A model generated the notes under the pieces. That model did not search any database. It was not told the origin of the DNA and saw only the letters and a program-made list of their open reading frames with translations. From positions 310,001-374,000 of the forward strand of contig NW_017386031.1 of the NCBI RefSeq assembly GCF_000237925.1: DNA of 64,000 nt, in the 5' to 3' direction. The translations under genes and the position numbers were made by a program. Below are positions 40,526 through 52,300 of the stretch, piece by piece. This DNA is from Schistosoma mansoni. Lineage: Eukaryota > Platyhelminthes > Trematoda > Strigeidida > Schistosomatidae. Every line of letters starts with the position of its first letter. The stretch's first letter is position 1.

Positions 40526-41323
40526 TCTTGATTTGTCTGATGACCATACTGATCTCTTCAATTGTTGGTGGGCCAACATCGATTGAGAGGTCCGTGGGTG
40601 CAGTGGGTTCAGTGGATCTAGTCTATTCAACTTTTCGTTGAAGTGTTCTACCCACCTGTCCATTCCAACCTTGACATTTAAATCTCCCATCAGAATGGTC
40701 AGGTCCTTCGTTGAGCGTTTGTCGACGATTGACTGTAGCCTATGGTAGAATTGATCTTTAACATTTTCATTGTTGTCGTTGATAATCAGTGTGGGCTTGT
40801 AGTCTTCAATGGTTATAATCCAGAACAATTAGTTGTAGAATAATGTGTAATTATCACGGCGTTTGACAAATCGGTAGTAGATGTTCTAAATAGTTGTACA
40901 AATGTGAACTGTGTAACTATTTTATCGAATTCTCTCCTGTCATCTTTAATGACAATAGGGGTTTTGTGGAGATTTCGGTATTTCCATAATTGAAATCATT
41001 AGTCAATTGAAGCTAGATCACGAAGGAAAACCTGGAAGCAGAGGGTCTATCGGTTAAGTGCTCTGAGGTTCGAGTCTTGTTAGGCAAGATCGTGGATACG
41101 TACTGCCACTGAGGAGTTTCACAATAGAACGAAACGGCTGTTCGGTGCTTCCAAGTTTTCCTTAGTGGTCTAGCTTCAATTGACTTATACTTTTGAGAAT
41201 AATAAATTAATTATGTGAATACTATTGTTTTTCAAGGCCATACAAACTGAAAGAAATGTGAAGATGACTACAATATGGGTTACAGAAAAGGTAAGGAAAC
41301 TATTATAAGAGCTGTTCAATACA
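40526..41323. repeat. Short contig between gaps: LINE piece plus copy of CP391S-like intron 10
   Basis: 40,526-40,850 equals the LINE at 46,043-46,360; 40,850-41,323 matches 58,740-59,200, which in the complete gene lies just upstream of the terminal exon. It includes a SINE family A copy (40,967-41,190) with stem II GTTT/GAAC. The contig stops about 290 bp short of where the terminal exon would be. Confidence 0.85.
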
Positions 41324-41523
41324 NNNNNNNNNNNNNNNNNNNNNNNNNNNNNNNNNNNNNNNNNNNNNNNNNNNNNNNNNNNNNNNNNNNNNNNNNNNNN
41401 NNNNNNNNNNNNNNNNNNNNNNNNNNNNNNNNNNNNNNNNNNNNNNNNNNNNNNNNNNNNNNNNNNNNNNNNNNNNNNNNNNNNNNNNNNNNNNNNNNNN
41501 NNNNNNNNNNNNNNNNNNNNNNN
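41324..41523. other. Assembly gap (200 N)
   Basis: Placeholder gap. By comparison with 59,200-59,640 the missing DNA could contain another terminal exon of the CP391S-like family. Confidence 0.99.
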
Positions 41524-41800
41524 ATGGATAGAGGTCGAAATTTCCCTAAGTATTTTGTATATGCATATATTCAAATACAGATATCAGAGATACATACATT
41601 CCAGTGATATACATATATGCACAGGTAGGCATGGTTACTAGTATGCGTTGCATCCAGTCATAGAATGAGTAGAAACGTCCACTCATCCCATAAGTACATA
41701 TGGGCACACACGTTTCCAGACAAAACCAGTTCAGGCACCGAAAGGAAGTTTTCGTCAGCCCCACAATCACGCTCACGTTTCAAAGTCAATCTCTCTCCTC
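41524..41800. other. Unassigned sequence after gap
   Basis: No match elsewhere in the window and no recognisable protein. Confidence 0.4.
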
Positions 41801-41952
41801 CATCCATGTTAACCAACTGTCTAGTGTGTATAATCAGTTGGTGTAAATGCTGCCTGAAGTGTTATGGATAATTGGGCCAAATGAAATCGGTATACTATTT
41901 GTAAACCCACTGTCCATATTCAAAGTCAATTAAATGTTCACAATCAGAAGTG

Positions 41953-42185
41953 GTTTTGTGGAGATTTCAGTCTAACATTAACACCGTTGGATATCGGCTC
42001 AGTGGTCTATCGGTTAAGTGCTCTGTCGCGAGATTGGTAGGTCATGGGTTCGAGTCTCGCGAGTGTGGGATCGTGGACGCGCACTGCCATTGAGGAGTAC
42101 CTTAATGGGAAGAAACGGCCGTACAGTGGTTCCAGGTTTTCCATGGTAGTCTTGCTTCAATTGTCTCATGATTTCAACTATGAAA
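41953..42185 (+). mobile_element. SINE family A, head to tail
   Basis: Complete order: A box GGCTCAGTGGTCTATCGG, B box GGGTTCGAGTCT, a decayed ribozyme (TTGAGGAG..GAAGAAACGGCCGTAC), then the family 3' end TTTTCCATGGTAGTC. Counterpart at 54,433-54,670. Confidence 0.85.
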
Positions 42186-42784
42186 AATAAATGTTAACAC
42201 TTCTTGAAGCGAAATCGCAGTATCACACCTGATTATGAATGATAGTCCAACGGAGTGCTGGAAGTGTTTTATATTTATGATTACGTCTTTCAAACAGAAC
42301 ACCACTGTATTTAACTACATTATTTCAGATTTCTATGCTAAAGTTCGTCAATAATGAATTTCAATATTCACATTGATAACTCTCACTTAACCAGGTATGT
42401 CGAGTAAACACAACCGAAGTATGTTAATGTTTCTATCGCAAAAGTGTGGATGATCTTTTAGAGACACATTACGCCAATGGTTAACGGTTGACTGTCCTCA
42501 GTAATTTCACCACTGAATGCAAATAGAAGTGTGTTTTGTCTAAAACAGAAATAAAGCAGTGTTACTTTGAACTGTTATTTCTCATATAAACTGCTCAATG
42601 ATCTCACTTCACTGAAGTCATTAAGTGCTGTTAAAAGATGAAGATGAGTTTCAAGACAAGCATTGAGTGTAGCCGGTTAGGTGGGAATGTAAGAAAATGC
42701 ATTCAATGTCTTGTCAAATGGTATATATTGATCGGTTGAAATGCATTACTGAGTCTTTAAACAATAAATTTCTTTTGTATTCTT

Positions 42785-43515
42785 GTGTTGCTTGTTTTAA
42801 TCTTTCCATTCATGTTTTGGACTGCGATTGATCCGTTTCTTATTGATATCCTGCGAAGATTGCTTCAATTTTGCCGTTTATCACGTGTATTGAAAGCAAA
42901 GCATGGATGGTGAACAGCATTGGAATCATTTTCAGTCTCGATCATCAACGAGGCGATTCAATGAATTTAAAATTCACCTCATCGCTCAAGCCATTGTGTA
43001 TCTCAACTGAGTAGCTAGGTGTATCACAGGATGGCATTTAAAGCGAGTATTTCTGTGTTCCTGTCTTGTAATGAACATGAAATCTAAGATTCAGAAGTAT
43101 ACAGTTGATAAGTCCTAAATAAGTCAAAATATGCGTCTGAAAACGCACTGCCAATCATCATTCTTTTTCAGTCTGCAGATTTCTATGTTGCCTATTTGTA
43201 ATTCGAAATGCGAAAAAAATGTTTATCTCTTTCAACGTATTTTTTCGAATATGCATCAATGATCTCTTCGCAAAATAAATCAGAGATTAAACGATTCCAT
43301 TTTGTAATTCACTCCCCCCTTATTGCACAAGCAAGTGGCTATCAGGACTCAGTAGCTGAGTTGATAATGCGATGGCGTTTCAAGCGAGGGTACTGGGTTC
43401 GAGTCCCAGAAAGAACATCAACTCTGAGATGCAGGTACATCCAGCTGACTAGTCCCAAGTAGGATGAAACGCGCTTCCTGTATTCCACTGCTAGACACTG
43501 TCCATCTATGCTTGT
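42785..43515. mobile_element. Sm-alpha-type SINE pieces, inverted
   Basis: An old minus-strand tail at 42,785-42,960 and a plus-strand copy at 43,335-43,515 with tRNA-like B box GGGTTCGAGTCCCAG and a ribozyme mutated in the core (CTGACTAG, GATGAAAC). Counterparts at 55,385-55,900. Confidence 0.7.
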
Positions 43516-43712
43516 GATTCTATATTTGGTTCACTGGTTGATCACTGATCGCTTCAGAAACTCAGAGAGATATAAACCATGATTTTTTTGGTTTTTCTGA
43601 TGATCACCATTGAATTCGTTATGAGAAATGTTTCAGTTTCTTATTTTAATCGCTCTTTGAATAGTGCAAACAATCAAAATTTTGTCTTTTTTTCTTCATT
43701 TTATGACTTAAG

Positions 43713-43790
43713 GGAAGAGGGAACCTGAAGTTCTTGTTCCTGTTGAATGGATTAAAAGTAACACGTTAGTGGATTTTGAAGTCGTCGGAA
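43713..43790 (+). CDS. Paralogous exon 9 copy
   Basis: 78 bp, phase +1 in and +1 out as in the intact gene. The first codons (RKREPE for RHIEHE) are the most changed. Confidence 0.75.
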
Positions 43791-45167
43791 GTATGTCAAA
43801 CCTTATTTATACAGCGTTAACATGAATATACCATTTTTTTGTTTCCATGTGTAACTGTAGTCACTAACTTCTAGTCTGAGCAATGTTGGCAGATGCAGAC
43901 TACCTGGTTGGGGTCTGCGTGACTATCGTAAACAATGGTTGGAGACTCTAGGTGACATGGCTAAGAATCGATATTAATGGTGTAGGTGTATACAATCTTT
44001 ATCTGTCTTCCTTCCTTTACTATATCCTTTTATACAACCTATCTTTTATAAACTACCACCACTAAATTAATTACTTCTATGAATCGGGTGTTCATCTTGT
44101 TGTGCTATCAAGGTATGGCGAATTGGACCGATGCAAAAATTGCCTGGTCCTACGTTGTAGCTGACTGACTGATCAAATTATATCCAAGGATCTTTCTCAA
44201 ATAATAGTTGACTCACGTTAACAACCATACATCGATTCATTGTTGAATACTAAAATGATAACTAAGAACCCCTTTTTCAAACTAACATTGAAGTCTTCAT
44301 TTTGATGATAGTAGTCTCGATAAAGAATAAGTGTCTGTTAGATGATTGTGCATTGACGAAGAAGCCTCAATTCTTTCCTTTGAATACATGTGATATCGAA
44401 TTTTCCTGAGACATCGAGGTTACCAATACACTCCACAAGATTGTGATTATCTTGAAAACAATTGCTCAGCTTCTGAAATCCCTTCTTTGTTATACATATC
44501 CAATAAATTGAAGATATAGTCAAAAGGCATTCTCGATTCTCAGTTCATGATGTGTTGAACTAGTAAAATAACATTTTGACTACTACGAGAATCATTCCAT
44601 GATCTAATGATCAGATTGCTTTCAATATTCTTCGAACGAAACAATAGTCTTATCACCAATGAGTTTTCATTGATCCAACTTGACACACATGACATTGATC
44701 ACCACCCAGTGATCAGTCAATTGTGATTACATCTCAGTCCTACAGGATGTCGGTCACGGCCCGGATAACTCAGTGGTAACGTTTATCACTGTGATGCTGA
44801 TTGACACAGGATCGAAACGGTCAGGGAGCACCAGTTCCCTCAAGATTACAGGTACACCTTGTTGACGAGTGCCGAGTAGCATGAAAACCGAGTTCAGGAT
44901 TTCCTGTTGACCACCTTTTAACGACATCATATCACTGAGTTATTGTTGTATGCTTTGTAATTCACTTATCTTTTGTTCAATAACTAGAAATGTAATAATC
45001 ACCTTATTCTTTTCACAGATATTTGTGCAAAAAACAAAATGAAAGAAGCATGCGAAAAAGCAAAACCGTCGGATATAGCATGTATTTGGTGTGAAATAAT
45101 TAACATATGCATAGACAGTAATGATAACGAAACTCATAACATGAAAGTAAATGATTGCCGTATTCCG
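43713..45167 (+). CDS. Partial CP391S-like paralogue, two exons (copies of exons 9 and 10)
   Basis: 43,713-43,790 (RKREPEVLVPVEWIKSN..) and 45,019-45,167 (six-cysteine PSI domain, CEKAKPSDIACIWCE) have the same lengths, phases and GT..AG borders as exons 9 and 10 of the gene at 49,194 (78 and 149 bp), with no stops. No equivalents of exons 1-8 are seen to the left, and no transmembrane exon before 49,194. Either the remains of an upstream tandem gene whose other exons lie in gaps or were deleted, or mutually exclusive exons of something larger. The retained frames argue against old decay. Confidence 0.75.
43860..44180 (+). mobile_element. RTE-like LINE 3' end inserted in duplication D1
   Basis: Matches 20,265-20,615 (CACTAACTTCTAGTCTGAGC to GCTGACTGACTGATC). 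Absent from the D2 counterpart, so inserted after the duplication or lost from D2. Confidence 0.8.
44688..44928 (+). mobile_element. SINE family C, tail-then-head order, with hammerhead
   Basis: Starts with the 3' tail seen at 2541-2592 (CACCCAGTGATCAGTC), followed by the tRNA-like head (ACTCAGTGGTAAC, GGATCGAAACG) and a hammerhead (TTGACGAG, TGC..GCA, TGAAAACC) before TTTCCTGTTGACC. Core and cleavage positions are slightly altered. Counterpart at 56,575-56,818. Confidence 0.75.
45019..45167 (+). CDS. Paralogous exon 10 copy (PSI domain)
   Basis: 149 bp encoding a six-Cys PSI module. All six cysteines are kept relative to exon 10, with a handful of substitutions, several of them conservative. 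Confidence 0.78.
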
Positions 45168-45204
45168 GTAAGTACTTGTTAAACTTGACAAGTGGTTTTC
45201 AATA

Positions 45205-46360
45205 TCACCAATGGGGCATAGGCCACTAACCAGCATTCTCCAACCTACTCTGTCCTGGGAATTCCTTTCTAGTTCTATCTAACTTTTGTTCATTCTTCTC
45301 ATATCTGTCTCCTGATTTCTTCCTCCATTGGAATCTTGTTTGTTCTATCCCACAGTAGAATGTTGCTGATAGTGTCTGGCCAACGGACCCGAGGTATCTT
45401 GGGTAGACAACTGTTAATGAACACCTGTATCATCTGGATGATGGCTTTCGTAGTTCTCCAGGTTTCCACCCCATACAGTAGAACTGCGATGACGTTTGTA
45501 TTGAAAATTCTGACCTCGATGTTCGTTGACAAACAGTTGTTTTGAGTTCCAGATGTTCTTCAGTTGTAAATATGCTGCTCTTGCTTTGCCGATTTGCGTC
45601 TTCACATCCACATTATCCACATTATCAAATGATATCTCTCACTCAATGAAGTTGATGTAGAGTGATGAATTCCATTCAATTGATTGTTGCACAATGATCC
45701 GTAGCGTCCCGACTTGGTCTGTACACAATCGATGCTTAAGGAATCCAGCCTGTTGATCTCGATGTTGAGCGTCAACGGAGTCGTTCATTCTGTTGAACAA
45801 CACCCGGTTGAAGACTTCTCCTGGTATTGAGAGAAGAGTAATGCCCTTGTAGTTATTACACTTACTGAGATCGCCTTTCTTTGGTATTTTGATGAGGTGT
45901 CCTCCTTTCCAGTCTGTTGGTACTTGTTCTTCATCCCAAATCTTACTGAAGAGGATGTGGAGTATCTTTGCAGTTGCTGCTACTTCTGTTTTCATTGCCT
46001 CTGGCGGGATGTTGTCTGGTCCCGATGATTTGCCACTCTTGATTTGTCTGATGACCATACTGATCTCTTCAATTGTTGGTGGGCCAACATCGATTGAGAG
46101 GTCCGTGGGTGCAGTGGGTTCAGTGGATCTAGTCTATTCAACTTTTCGTTGAAGTGTTCTACCCACCTGTCCATTCCAACCTTGACATTTAAATCTCCCA
46201 TCAGAATGGTCAGGTCCTTCGTTGAGCGTTTGTCGACGATTGACTGTAGCCTATGGTAGAATTGATCTTTAACATTTTCATTGTTGTCGTTGATAATCAG
46301 TGTGGGCTTGTAGTCTTCAATGGTTATAATCCAGAACAATTAGTTGTAGAATAATGTGTA
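45205..46360 (-). mobile_element. Second LINE family, internally deleted
   Basis: 3' end frame (NIEVRIFNTNVIAVLLYGVE, RVRWPDTISNILLWDRTNK) to the RT start (IKSGKSSGPDNIPPEAM). The same insertion is found more completely at 57,100-58,735 within the D2 intron, so it predates duplication D. Confidence 0.85.
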
Positions 46361-47048
46361 ATTATCACAACATACTGTATTTGATCGGTAGTAGATGTTC
46401 TAAATTGATTTAGAAAACATCTTCCGTAAGGAATGTATTATCCTCAATGAACAGTGGTCATGTGACCTGAACATAACATTGATTTCTTTCGTTCGCTCAT
46501 TATTGTTTATACTGAAGACTGCTAGTTGACGATCCATTCAATGTGATGATGTATTTGAATATCATATCAATTTGAGTTCTTCTTATCTGATATGCGTTTC
46601 CTTATGAAAACAATCATGATAATAATAGTGCTCATTATCTGACAGTATGACCTGTCTACTGACCTCATTTGCTCTTATTGTCTATCACCATATTCTTCTT
46701 CTAATTAGTCTGACTATATTATATACTTCATTGTGTGGTGAACGTGTTATGAATGTCTGATATAGTAAGGAATGTCACCTTCGATTACTACATTCATATG
46801 ACTGATAATCACCGACATATTCAGAACAACGATGAATGAAACTTTCATTTTACAAATGATTACTTCTTCTTTTTTCGATGTAAGTTTGTTCTCTGATCTG
46901 GATGGTTTGGTCATGGAGTTTTCGTCGTCCTTCTGAACGACATCATCAGCACAAACGTCGGGTACAAGCGAAGTGTTTGTGCTGATAATGTCGTTCAGGA
47001 GGACGATGATAGCTTCATGACTAAACCATCCAGCTCAGAGAGCAAACC
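46361..47048 (-). repeat. Hairpin-unit repeat, copy in duplication C2
   Basis: As at 39,571-40,258, except that about 22 bp near 46,381-46,405 are replaced by GGTAGTAGATGTTCTAAAT, which belongs to the intron sequence at 58,771. The palindrome is at about 46,886-47,047. Confidence 0.8.
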
Positions 47049-47049
47049 G

Positions 47050-49142
47050 ACATCAAAATGGTGGTACGATTTTTGTGTTCAGTAATCTACGTCAACAGTT
47101 CGCTGTTTACTTCTTATCACTTTCTTTTTGTACTGGGCTATCAACGTGTCAGTAAAGAAGAATTCTGTATCCTATCAGAGTGATCTTATATGACTTTCTT
47201 GCAATCAATCGATAATATGATGAACACTATACGTTGGATAAATGTTATGTGTGATACTATAAGTTATTGACTCGACCATCAAGAACAACCTGTTCGTCAC
47301 AGAGTATGTTTCGTAGATGAAGTATTATAGAGCATCTACACTTTTGGTTGCATACATGGATTCTAATGTATTGACTGTTGGGGTGGTCCTGAAAGAAGCA
47401 GTTTTTATCTAATCAGCGTTTAATTAGAAGTCTTGCTAGAAATACCGTCAAAATGAAAAGTCACATGAAGAGGTTTTGATTGGCTGATTATTACACTGCT
47501 ACTATGTTAAGTAGCATTCTAGAATTATCAGGAAAACTCAATGACTTGAAAAATACTATAAAAATCCTAAGTTTCTGCTTCTCGTATATTTTGTGCCTTT
47601 TCTCTCGTGTTCAAGTCGTTGTGTAGTTCTAGCTTGGGGGTTACGAGATTAGCGTTCAATCAACAAGTCTTATCATGACGTCTCTTTCCATTAGAAGATA
47701 TACATGGCGAAGGATATGAATGATATGGTTGAATAATAACGAATAAGATAACACCTGTCAAGCTTTAGCAAGGTATTAAATATCTATCCATAACCATCAT
47801 ATGAATGACCTCAAAGTGATCACAACATACTTTTCTAACTGCTTTCATCACTTTTCACTATACAACAAAGTTTTCTTCCAAGAGGCTTCGACAGGATAAT
47901 ACGAACTTTTGACGCATATCCTAGTAAAATTAAGTAAGATATAGAAGTAGGTATTAGGAGATATATTCTATCGAACACTTTATAATCCGTGTCATACTGT
48001 TCATGAGTACGAGAAGGAAGTCAGTAGAACTTTTCTGGTAGAGGCTATATACGCGTGGCCATGTGAAAGCAGTGTATAATCAACGAAGACCACTGTAACA
48101 ATAAATAGTTAAAGTTATTCGATCATTTCAAGGTGATTCGCCAACTGGATGTATCTGCATCTTAAAGTGGATGTTTACTCTTGTACTCGAACCCAGTACA
48201 TTTCGCTTCAAAAACCATTGTGTTATCGAACACTTTATAATGTGAACCATACTGTCCATGAGCAAACTATTACATACATAGATACGTTTCCCTCTAGTAA
48301 TTAGGTACTGGTCAACTGTATAGAATGGAAAATGTATCAGTGAAAACTGTTGTGATGTTGATGAATCCATAAAATTACGCAACAAGGTTTTATCGAACTA
48401 CAGACTGTGTTACCTGAGGAAGCAACATTTTGATGATTGTAGACATCCTTCTGAAGTAAAACAAAACACCTTCATTGCACCAAGAGAAAAAAACTATTTG
48501 TTAAATACCACTTATATGTATAAGTTATATAATATGCTCTTGTGGGTCAGGGTAATTCTGCATTGGTTTTCAGAAGAATCAGACACCATCCAGACCTTCA
48601 CCTGACAACCCAAACAGTACAGCTCAATTTCGTTTAACAGGTGAGCCAGACACAACCCTCAGGCTTGACCCGAGCAATACAGCTAAATCCCGCCACACAA
48701 GAGAACCAGACATTATACAGGCTTCAATTCTACAATCTGAACATTACAGCTCAATATCTGTGGCTTTTGATCTTAACACCCATTAATAGTAAGTAGTATA
48801 GTATGATGGTCAAATAGAATGAATGTAGCATCGTTTAGAAATCACAAGTTTATATCAATCGATATTGAAATCTTCTGAATGAATTGACTCCATTTGCAAT
48901 AAATTTCAAGTGTAACCACCAATCATAACAGTTTGTGCTACTTCCGTTCTAACCAATCATATCACGATAATGTTTTATCAACAGAAATCAAGAATTTCAA
49001 CCAACGGTAGATAAACGTCGTTTCATATTCTCAATAGCTAGAAAGAATATCGTCATGATTGGTTAAAGATCTTCTTAATGGTTCCATGGAATCATCAAAT
49101 CAGTAATAAACAATGAAATACCAAAAAACATCTATATAAACC
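47050..49142. repeat. Long direct duplication B, copy 2 (5' flank of CP391S-like gene)
   Basis: Collinear with 34,530-36,625. Ends at the TATA-like sequence of the gene. Contains the LTR-like block (47,376-47,665), retroposon fragment 48,008-48,070 and an Sm-alpha remnant (48,130-48,235). Confidence 0.85.
47376..47665. mobile_element. Putative solo LTR-like fossil, second copy
   Basis: Duplicate of 34,855-35,145 carried along in duplication B. Confidence 0.3.
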
Positions 49143-49160
49143 AAGAAACTTCTATAAAAA
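49133..49160 (+). promoter_or_regulatory. Possible core promoter of CP391S-like gene
   Basis: Two TATA-like boxes, TATATAAA (49,133-49,140) and TATAAAAA (49,153-49,160), 54 and 34 bp before the ATG at 49,194. The first is conserved in duplication B copy 1. Inferred from sequence and position only. Confidence 0.4.
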
Positions 49161-49193
49161 CATTTGCGATCTACTACTTTGAACCAGAAGAAG

Positions 49194-49386
49194 ATGAAGT
49201 GAGTATTCCTTGAATATAGAAACTCATTTGAATCATTTTAGATCCAATTGTTCATGTCGTTTATTGACATTACTCTATTTAATCATCGTTTTACTTTACA
49301 ATTTCCACTATTGTCAATACATCTGTGAACATCTTGAATTAGAGAACTACAACAAAGTCATTCATGAAAACACTTCATATCGTGAT
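49194..49386 (+). CDS. CP391S: CP391S-like exons 1-2: signal peptide
   Basis: ATGAA at 49,194-49,198, a 43-bp intron (GTGAGT..TTTTAG, 49,199-49,241), then 145 bp. Without the splice the frame hits TGA at once. Very short 5' introns are common in flukes. Encodes a hydrophobic leader and the first acidic residues. Confidence 0.75.
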
Positions 49387-52300
49387 GTAAGTAATCCATC
49401 TGATTGTAGTTTACATATATCTATACCTAGTCTCTTCATTATAATTATTTACAAAGAATAAGACTTAATCAACCTCATCCAGTTGTGGATGGCGGTTTCA
49501 CCAAATCTCCTCTTTCTGATGTAAGTTGATTCCATTTCCAAGTGATATTACATAATCCATTATTTGTATAGCTTGAAAAAGTTGAACAGAAATTCCCATT
49601 TAAATATTATGATAGTCTAATCAAACATTTTCATATTCACTCTAATGGTAAGTCAATAATCCGTTGTTGTTTTTTTATTGTTGTTTGAACTTGATCCGAT
49701 TTCTTGAATGAATTAGTTTTATGCTTTTTGTTTTTCTTGTTCAAATTGTCAATGATTCAATTCGTTTCAATGATCTGAATACATTTCATGCAAATCATTT
49801 AAGCAAAGATGAATAGTCCCTAACAATGAGATTCGTCAGCTGGATGCACCTACGTCTCAAAATTGATATTCGCTTTGAGACTCGAACGACGTACCGTTCG
49901 CTTCAAATGTCATCGTGTTATCCACTTACCTACTGAGTTCTGATAGTCACTTGCTTGTGCAATGGGGTAAAGTTTTTCAATTCACTTGGTATTGTTTGTT
50001 TGAATCTTCTCATTGATGTTTAGGACCGCAATTGATTCTTCTCTTATTTGCATATGTGCATACTGTCCGTATTGCCTCAATTTGGCTTTATTTCAGAAGC
50101 ATTATAAGCAAAGATGGATAGTGACTAGCAGTGGAATCTAGAAAGCATGGTTCGTCCTTTTTGGAATACGTCAGATGGATGTACCTGCATCTTAGATTTG
50201 ATATTCACTCTGGGACTCGAACCAAGTGCCCGTTCGCTTCAAGTGGCATCGCGCTATCCACTTACCTACTGAGTCCTGATAGCCACTTGCTTGGTTGAAT
50301 CTTCTCATTGATGTTTAGGATTGCAAATTCTTTTATTTATTCATTACAAAATCATTAATCAAGTTGCTTGTTTTCATTAAATCAATACAGGTTTAATAAG
50401 TGTATTCAAAGATCGGTACTTTGGATTGATTGCAAATTATTTATCAGACACTCCACCTTTTGAATTCGAAGTTTTGGATACGAGTGAGTTCTAGTTTGTT
50501 TTGTCTCTTTAGTATTTAAATTGATTGTTACACTAGAGTTGACTAGTATATAGTGATTATTTTATTTGTATGACTGTCATACCAGAGTGTATGTTCACAA
50601 TATGTATTAATTGAATAGAAATGATAAAGTAAATAGTGTAATTGCCAGAGTTAGAGTTACTTATTGTACAGTCTATGAACACTATACTGAAGAGGACATT
50701 TCTTCAACGTGATACTACTTGCTAGACTTGATGAATCAAGCTTATTATTCATGCAATACAAGCGATGTTATAGAAGAAGTCAGTTTGAGTTATTGGTGTT
50801 AATGAGCTATCAAGTTCTATTTGATATTCTTTAAATCTTTTTTCATAAAAGTTCAATATCTCTGATTTGCTGTTTGTTAATCATCGACTATCCAACACTA
50901 TCTTTTGTCATCATATTCGTATGATTATACACTTCCTGAAACAGATGACCAATGAACTACCATGAACAGTCAGTTAGTACAAGACGATTGACTCAAACCA
51001 AAACACTTAGAACATCAAGGTTACATACATTTATTTCGGTCACATATCAGAACTGATAAATAAAACGATTTCAAAAAAAGAGTCAATCAGTCAGTCAGCT
51101 ACAACGTAGGACTAGGCACATATATGCATCGGTCCAAGTTGCCATACCTCGTTAGCACAACAACACTAGTAAGCATAGCGCGTCGTGGTAATCGGTGTTC
51201 AGGCATACGTAACACATGGCCCCAACCATCTCAGTCGACAAAGATTCACAACCCCATCAACTGATTTACCGTCATTCCGTAATACTCTATGTCTAACCTC
51301 ACTATTACTTACCAGGTGATCCCAGCAGATGCGAGCAATATTTCTAAGACATCTGTGGTCAAATACTAGTAACCTACGAGTATCTCCTACTCTTAGTGGC
51401 CATGTTTCACAGCCGTAAAGTAAAACAGAGCGAACTGCTATGCAATATACTCGTCCCTTAACTCATAGACGGATATCTCGTCTTCGCCATAGGTGACGTA
51501 AGTTGGCAAAAGCCAAACGAGCTTTTTGAATCTTTGAAAGAAAGAATGTGTATGTGTATTACCGTATAGATATTAAACGTCTATTACTCATTCAAAAGCT
51601 TTTCGAACAAATTTTAAGGAAGTTAATTGTATTGAAATATTCATCATATCGTTGAATTGAGCATTTCATTACACCGGTTCACATTGAACGTGATAACTTG
51701 TATGCAATGTAATCTGTGGAGAAGATTCATACCTGCGGTGGATGATTTTGATGAAGTTTTCTTTTCTGAGCTGAATGGTTTGATTGTGGAGCTTTCATCA
51801 TCCTTCTGAATGACATCATCAACACAAACTTCGGAAAGAAGAAGTTGACATTAACTTATTGAAAGAGATAAGTAATCAATTATTCAGATCTTAAAAAATC
51901 TATTTTGATTTCCATTATTTCAGAGGACTTATTCGCAATCAAGATGTCTTTTAAGATAACAGTTAATAGTAAAAGTGAGTAACACATTGCCATAGTTTAA
52001 ATTACTTATTGTACAGTCTATGAATACTACACTGAAGAAGATATCTCTTTGACATGATCCTGCTTGGTAGAGTTAATGAATCAAGCTTATCATTCATACA
52101 ATATAAGCGATGTTATAGGAGAAGTCAGTTTGGATTATTGGCACCAATGAAACCTTTACACTTTCACTCATTATGATTACTCAAACTTCTCCTATTCAGT
52201 TTGAACACATTAAACCTTTCAAAACAACGAACAAAAGCGTGAAGGTGTTATTACTATTCTGAAAAATGGAGGTAGAATTATATGTGAAAGTCACTCAATG

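Larger units (their letters stand above)
41801..46360. repeat. Duplication D, copy 1 (3' part of a CP391S-like gene)
   Basis: Collinear with 54,292-58,740 at roughly 90 percent by eye. It shares a SINE A, Sm-alpha pieces, exons 9 and 10, a SINE C and the same LINE insertion. Differences: a LINE 3' end inserted at 43,860-44,180 here only, and about 480 bp of the shared LINE missing here (junction near 45,600). Confidence 0.85.

Noticed and set aside
41546-41871. Possible exon after the second gap
   Set aside because: Short open frames on both strands, no splice-phase partner and no resemblance to the CP391S-like protein.
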